Source: Azovibrio restrictus DSM 23866 (GTDB taxonomy: Bacteria > Pseudomonadota > Gammaproteobacteria > Burkholderiales > Rhodocyclaceae). From it: a DNA stretch of 64,000 bases. The notes under the pieces are model-generated. The model was not told where the DNA came from and made no database searches. It saw only the letters and a list, made by a program, of their open reading frames with translations. Of this stretch, positions 60,202-64,000 are shown in pieces; within the stretch, counting starts at the first letter, position 1; each line of letters opens with the position of its first letter. The stretch covers positions 124,001-188,000 of the forward strand of contig NZ_AUCH01000005.1 of assembly GCF_000429665.1 (NCBI RefSeq). The letters run 5' to 3'. The position numbers and the translations under genes were made by a program.

Positions 60202-61289
60202 GCCGTCCGGCGGCGGCCTATGCCCCCCGGGATGTGGCCAATGCGCCGGAACTCAAGGGGGCCATCGGGCAGCGTTCGGCCCAGCGGGGTGACGGGCCGG
60301 AAATCGCTGCCTGGCTGCAGAACCACTTCTACCGGTACGTGATCGGGCGTTTCGATGCGCCAGCGCCAGCCGTCGAGAAAATCGACAACCTGGAGCAGGC
60401 GGAAAATCTGTTTCATCCGGCATCGCTGCCGCCCTGGGTTCGCCGTCGTTTTGAGCACAAATCCGCCAGCGGGCCGGCGCTCTGGTGGATCGCTCCGGCC
60501 AGCGAAGCCCTGCTGGCCCTGGAGGCCCGCCTGGTCGAATTCCTCAATTCCCGCCAGGGCACTTCCCTGGCAGGCAAGTTGGCGCGCATCAACTGTGCCC
60601 AGGCTCTGGCCCTGTGGGCGGCAGAACACGCGGCCTTTGCGGCCCGGTCAGCCGCCGGCCTGCGGGCCCATCACCCCCAGGCTGTCCGCGGACTATGGCA
60701 AGGTCGGCATGGGGTATTTTTCGAATTCCTGCCCCACAGCCCCTTGCTGCGTGCCGAAATGGCCTACGAGAGCCAGCACATGCAGCACTGCCTGGGGCAG
60801 TTCGCCGATCGCCGGGAGCTTACCGGGGGCTATGGGGAGAACTACGCCCAGGCCTGCGAACAGGGGCGCCTGCGCCTGTTCAGCTACCGTAGCGGCAATG
60901 CCCAGCCGCACATCACCATCAGTGCGGTGGTCAGTGCCGATGGCCAGCTCGACATCGACCAGATCAAGGGCAAGCAGAACCGTCCGCCCGTGGAGCGTTA
61001 CCACGAGGACCTGCTAGGCTTCCTCAATTCCCTGCCTTGTGCCCATGGCACGCCGGAGGATGCCCGTCGCATCGGCATCGCCCGTCTGCCGCAACGCTGG
61101 GATTTCGTCAGCAACATCAGCGATGCCAGGGAGCAGGTCCAGCTGGCCCATCATTATCCGGAAGTGATCCGCCATTACCGTCAGCCCACCATGCTCGTGC
61201 AATGGCTGGTGGCGGGCCGGCAGCCGGAGTTGCTGGCTGGCCTGGAAATCGCGCCTACCGTGCGCCATGCCCTGGAGGGCCGGGCATGA
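60180..61289 (+). CDS. PcfJ-like domain protein
   Basis: A 369-aa protein. The C-terminal half carries a PcfJ-like pattern: ESQHMQHCLGQF (His-Cys pair), a following Tyr, LFSYRSGNAQPHITI and IDQIKGKQNRPP. PcfJ-type domains occur in mobile elements and elsewhere with no settled biochemical role. The N-terminal half has no recognised domain. The frame overlaps the TPR gene by 22 bp and the DUF1266 gene by 4 bp (ATGA), so the three products are probably made in fixed proportion. Confidence 0.6.
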   Translation: MVEALELSRPAAAYAPRDVANAPELKGAIGQRSAQRGDGPEIAAWLQNHFYRYVIGRFDAPAPAVEKIDNLEQAENLFHPASLPPWVRRRFEHKSASGPALWWIAPASEALLALEARLVEFLNSRQGTSLAGKLARINCAQALALWAAEHAAFAARSAAGLRAHHPQAVRGLWQGRHGVFFEFLPHSPLLRAEMAYESQHMQHCLGQFADRRELTGGYGENYAQACEQGRLRLFSYRSGNAQPHITISAVVSADGQLDIDQIKGKQNRPPVERYHEDLLGFLNSLPCAHGTPEDARRIGIARLPQRWDFVSNISDAREQVQLAHHYPEVIRHYRQPTMLVQWLVAGRQPELLAGLEIAPTVRHALEGRA

Positions 61290-61966
61290 TCTACCTGGGC
61301 GGCCTGCTCATCCTGGGCGTCATGTTCTACCTGGTGAAGCAGCGCTTCAACAAGCTGCTCGATACCCTGCCTGAACCCTATGCCCTGGATCCTCGCCACA
61401 ACCGTATCCTGGCGCTGGCCCATCCCATGGCCTTTCATCGCATCGAGGGCGGTTTTGCCAATTGCGACCTGCCCGGTGCAGAAGACGAACTGGCCCGCCA
61501 GTTGCGGCCGCTGCTGCTGCATTTCTTTGCCCTGCGCGGCACTCTGGACGACGCCGGTATCCGTGCGGCCCTGAACCAGAGCATCCATAGCCGCTGGTTC
61601 CGTATCGATCTCGATGCTTTGCATCCCGAGGATGATCCCCGCGACGCCATGGCCTTTGCCTGCGCCCGGGTCACCTTTGCTGTCCGTGCCGCGGCCATGC
61701 TGGGCTGGCTGGACGAAGAGACCCACTGGCAAATCCTCCGTCAGAATGCCCAGCGAGCCAGCGACTGCTTCGAGAGCTGGCGGGACTACGGAGAATCCTG
61801 GGCTCGGGGGCGCCGCCAGTGGGTCAGCCGGGCCCGGGCCGACAGTCTGGGTTTTGCCTTCGACGAAACCCTGGTCGCCCGCTGGGTTAACTCGCCGCAC
61901 CACCCCTGGGGCCGCATGCCCTGGGAAACGCCGCCCTTCTTCCTGCCCCAGGCCGTTTCGCCATAA
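61286..61966 (+). CDS. DUF1266 protein with N-terminal membrane helix
   Basis: A 226-aa protein with a short N-terminal transmembrane helix (about 3-18) and a DUF1266 domain (about 60-215), recognised from CFESWRDYGESWARGRRQW and the preceding LGWLDEETHWQIL. DUF1266 also occurs in E. coli YbeR/YbeU; its function is unknown. Last gene of the TPR-PcfJ-DUF1266 cluster, possibly tethering it to the membrane. Confidence 0.72.
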   Translation: MIYLGGLLILGVMFYLVKQRFNKLLDTLPEPYALDPRHNRILALAHPMAFHRIEGGFANCDLPGAEDELARQLRPLLLHFFALRGTLDDAGIRAALNQSIHSRWFRIDLDALHPEDDPRDAMAFACARVTFAVRAAAMLGWLDEETHWQILRQNAQRASDCFESWRDYGESWARGRRQWVSRARADSLGFAFDETLVARWVNSPHHPWGRMPWETPPFFLPQAVSP

Positions 61967-62012
61967 TCAGGTGCCCGGTGCCCAGGATCGCCGGCTGGCC
62001 CGGGCTCCGGGT

Positions 62013-63257
62013 TCAGCCGTAAAACGCATAAGCGATCAGGATGGCGGCGATGAGCCCGACGGCGTCGGCGATCAGGCCGCCGGCGAGGGCGTAGCGGGTG
62101 CGGGTGATGTTCACGCTGCCGAAGTACACGGCCAGCACGTAGAAGGTGGTTTCGGTGGAGCCCTGGATGATGGCGGCCAGGCGGCCCTGGAAGGAATCCA
62201 CCCCGTAGGTGTTCATCACGTCCACCATCAGGCCCCGGGCGCCGGAGCCGGATAGCGTCTTCATCAGTCCCACCGGCAGGGCCGGGACGAAGGCGTCGTC
62301 CAGGCCCAGGGCCAGCACCCCGGCACGGATGGCGCCGATCAGGTAATCCATGCAGCCTGTGCTGCGGAACACGGAAATGGCGGCGAGCATGGCGATCAGG
62401 TAGGGCACGATCTGGATGGCCACGCCGAAGCCTTCCTTGGCGCCTTCCACGAAGGTTTCGTACACATCGATCCGGCGCCAGGCGGCGACGGCCACGAACA
62501 GCACGATCAGGGAAACGATGATGCCGCTGCCCAGGAGGCCGATGCTGCGCGCCATGACCTCCGGCGCCATGCCCTGGAGCCAGGCATAGAGCCCGCCCAG
62601 CAGGGCGGCGAAGGCGGCGAAGAAGGCCAGCACCGGGCGGCAGAACAGGTTGATGCGCTGCCATAGGGCGATCGTCACCAGGCCGGCGCAGAAGGAGACG
62701 AAGGTGCCCAGCAGGGTGGGCAGGAAGATGTCGGCGGCGTTGAAATTGACGAGTCCCTGCTGCAGGGCGAGGCTCTGGCGGATGGCGATCACCGAGGTGG
62801 GAATCAGGGTGATGCCCGCCGTGTTGAGCACCAGGAACATGATCATCGGGTTGCTGGCGGTATCGGGCCTGGGGTTGATCTCCTGCAGCTCGCGCATGGC
62901 CTTGAGGCCCAGGGGGGTGGCGGCGTTGTCCAGCCCCAGCATGTTGGCCGAGAAGTTCATGACGATGCTGCCGCCGGCCGGATGGGCCGGGGGAATGTCG
63001 GGGAAGATGCGCCGGAAGAAGGGCGCCACCAGCCGCCCGAACAGGGCGATCAGGCCGCCTTTCTCGCCGATCTTCATGATCCCCAGCCACAGGCTCATGA
63101 TGCCCACCAGGCCGAGGGAAATGTCGAAACCGGTCTTGGCGGTGTCGAACAGGCCGGTCAGCACCCGATTGAAGACGTCCAGGTCTCCCTGGAGCAGCTG
63201 CGCCACGGCGGCAGCGAAGCCCACCAGTATGAAAGCCACCCAGATTCGATTCAGCAC
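62013..63257 (-). CDS. SpmA-SpmB fusion (nucleoside-recognition/Gate domain) membrane protein
   Basis: A 414-aa membrane protein with about ten helices that looks like a head-to-tail fusion of the spore maturation proteins SpmA (about 1-200; NFSANMLGLDNAATPLG) and SpmB (about 230-414; VPYLIAMLAAISVFRSTG, GSTETTFYVLAVYFGSV). Each half has one Gate domain. In non-sporulating bacteria such proteins are of unknown transport role. It is 58 bp downstream of the L,D-transpeptidase gene on the same strand. Confidence 0.82.
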   Translation of the reverse strand: MLNRIWVAFILVGFAAAVAQLLQGDLDVFNRVLTGLFDTAKTGFDISLGLVGIMSLWLGIMKIGEKGGLIALFGRLVAPFFRRIFPDIPPAHPAGGSIVMNFSANMLGLDNAATPLGLKAMRELQEINPRPDTASNPMIMFLVLNTAGITLIPTSVIAIRQSLALQQGLVNFNAADIFLPTLLGTFVSFCAGLVTIALWQRINLFCRPVLAFFAAFAALLGGLYAWLQGMAPEVMARSIGLLGSGIIVSLIVLFVAVAAWRRIDVYETFVEGAKEGFGVAIQIVPYLIAMLAAISVFRSTGCMDYLIGAIRAGVLALGLDDAFVPALPVGLMKTLSGSGARGLMVDVMNTYGVDSFQGRLAAIIQGSTETTFYVLAVYFGSVNITRTRYALAGGLIADAVGLIAAILIAYAFYG

Positions 63258-63315
63258 TGTGCCATCCCGCTGCCTGATGAAGTGGGCGGCAGTCTAGCGG
63301 TCCCGCAGGCGGCTG

Positions 63316-64000
63316 TCATGGGGTCTGTGCCGGCGGCAAGCCCCAGGCCGGGGCCAGCTGGGCGTAAATCCCGGCCGGCAGTTGCAGCAGCAGCGGGTTG
63401 GCGGCGCCGTCCAGCCAGGCGCAGAGGGCCTGCACCTGTTCCCGGGAGGCGGCGGTACAGCCGGCGGTGGGCTGGCCCGGTCCGCCGTGCACATGCAGGA
63501 AGATGCAGGAGCCGGCGCCGGGGATTCCTGCCGGATTGTGGGCGATCACGGCACCGATGGCGTAGCGTTCGTCGTCCCGTTCCATGGCCTCCGCCGACTG
63601 CCAGTCCCGGGTCACCTGGCGCCCATCGACGATGCGGTTGTAGTGCCGGGAGGCCGGGTCGTCCACGGCGAACAGGTTCCGGTGGCAGGGCAGACAGGGC
63701 AGGCGGGCCGGTTGGCCCAGGGCCGCGAGGGCCTGGGCTTGGCCGAATAGCTGGGGGATGGCGAACAGGCCCGCCGGGCTGCGGCCGTCGCCCTCCTGTT
63801 TTTTGGGCGCGGGCGGGGCAGCGTGCAGGCCCAGGCCCCAGGCCAGCCCGTGGCGGCCCAGGCTGACCGGGAGCGGCGCCCCTTCCGCCTGCCAGCTGCT
63901 GCCGGAGGTGGTGCGCGCCAGGCGCTGCAGGGTGCCGCTGCTGGCGTCCCAGTCCGGCGCCAGCACCCTGAGGAGTTGGCGGGCCTGGTCCAGCGCCGGG
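63316..64000 (-). CDS. L,D-transpeptidase (YkuD-like) family protein, 5' end outside the window
   Basis: The reading frame is open to the right edge, so the N terminus (probably a signal peptide) is missing. The visible 228 residues contain the catalytic pattern of a YkuD-type domain variant: SCIFLHVHGGPGQPTAGCTA with the His and nucleophilic Cys. Such enzymes make 3-3 crosslinks in peptidoglycan or attach proteins to it. The HxxG to GC distance is shorter than in classical YkuD, as in the cell-wall amidase-like subgroup, so activity is not certain. Confidence 0.75.
   Translation of the reverse strand, partial: PALDQARQLLRVLAPDWDASSGTLQRLARTTSGSSWQAEGAPLPVSLGRHGLAWGLGLHAAPPAPKKQEGDGRSPAGLFAIPQLFGQAQALAALGQPARLPCLPCHRNLFAVDDPASRHYNRIVDGRQVTRDWQSAEAMERDDERYAIGAVIAHNPAGIPGAGSCIFLHVHGGPGQPTAGCTAASREQVQALCAWLDGAANPLLLQLPAGIYAQLAPAWGLPPAQTP

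Noticed and set aside
63313..63331. A CTGTCAT heptamer near the L,D-transpeptidase stop that resembles a Pho half-site
   Set aside because: The next heptamer is not in 11-bp register and it lies at a gene end, so it is a chance match.
1..64000. CRISPR arrays, tRNA or rRNA genes, insertion sequences, riboswitches
   Set aside because: No regular spacer-repeat array, cloverleaf-like gene, transposase or recognisable aptamer was found on either strand by reading; short ncRNAs cannot be excluded without a covariance search.

Overview
The window is GC-rich, densely packed bacterial chromosome with almost no non-coding DNA; no gap between supported genes exceeds 300 bp. The gene complement (PilS/PilR, GTP-type PEP carboxykinase, MaeB-type malic enzyme, DnaE, MetG, ApbC, Dcd, ThyA, FolA, many c-di-GMP enzymes, the end of a type VI secretion gene) points to a motile, aerobic or facultative betaproteobacterium. 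Protein style and gene order suggest the Rhodocyclaceae (Azospira/Dechloromonas-like). That placement is an inference from familiarity, not from a search.

Layout. 1-3.7 kb: end of a TssA gene, then a reverse operon of class III adenylate cyclase, SH3 protein and M48 lipoprotein protease. 3.8-8.7 kb: forward PP0621-pilS-pilR-ampD with overlapping reading frames, and a convergent aminotransferase. 8.9-14.5 kb: PEP carboxykinase and malic enzyme, divergently transcribed across an A+T-rich promoter island, then a PBP7-type endopeptidase. 14.6-16.2 kb: IclR regulator divergent from a half-length aldehyde dehydrogenase-like gene. 16.2-21.2 kb: phosphate transporter Pit and its DUF47 partner, divergent from a GGDEF-EAL gene plus PhnD-like lipoprotein pair. 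A three-repeat Pho box lies between the two. 21.3-24 kb: flavodoxin, double-receiver protein, DUF2726 protein and DUF922 protease. 24-28.5 kb: four-gene reverse operon of GT39 transferase, sialidase-like protein, small membrane protein and GT2 polyprenyl-phosphate glycosyltransferase. 28.6-33.3 kb: DUF808 protein, then a reverse signalling operon (PhnD-like binding protein, histidine kinase, response regulator, REC-GGDEF). 33.4-38.5 kb: dnaE and a multi-receiver GGDEF protein. 38.6-43.8 kb: peroxiredoxin, acylphosphatase, SulP transporter, small membrane protein and metG. 43.9-48.9 kb: PAS-GGDEF protein, DUF4395 protein, methylmalonyl-CoA decarboxylase-like protein and apbC. 49-53 kb: a VapBC-type toxin-antitoxin pair between apbC and dcd, then a basic amino acid decarboxylase. 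53-56 kb: thyA-pgi-folA on the reverse strand. 56-62 kb: a PilZ protein, then a poorly characterised three-gene cluster (TPR protein, PcfJ-like protein, DUF1266 protein). 62-64 kb: SpmA/SpmB fusion protein and a 5'-truncated L,D-transpeptidase.

The dominant theme is second-messenger signalling: four GGDEF proteins, all with a canonical active site and an RxxD inhibitory site, one PilZ protein and one adenylate cyclase. Two signalling loci are each coupled to a PhnD-like periplasmic binding protein, and one of these sits behind an apparent PhoB-type promoter opposite the phosphate transporter. The best candidates for undescribed biology are this phosphate/c-di-GMP locus, the TPR-PcfJ-DUF1266 cluster and the sialidase-containing glycosyltransferase operon.
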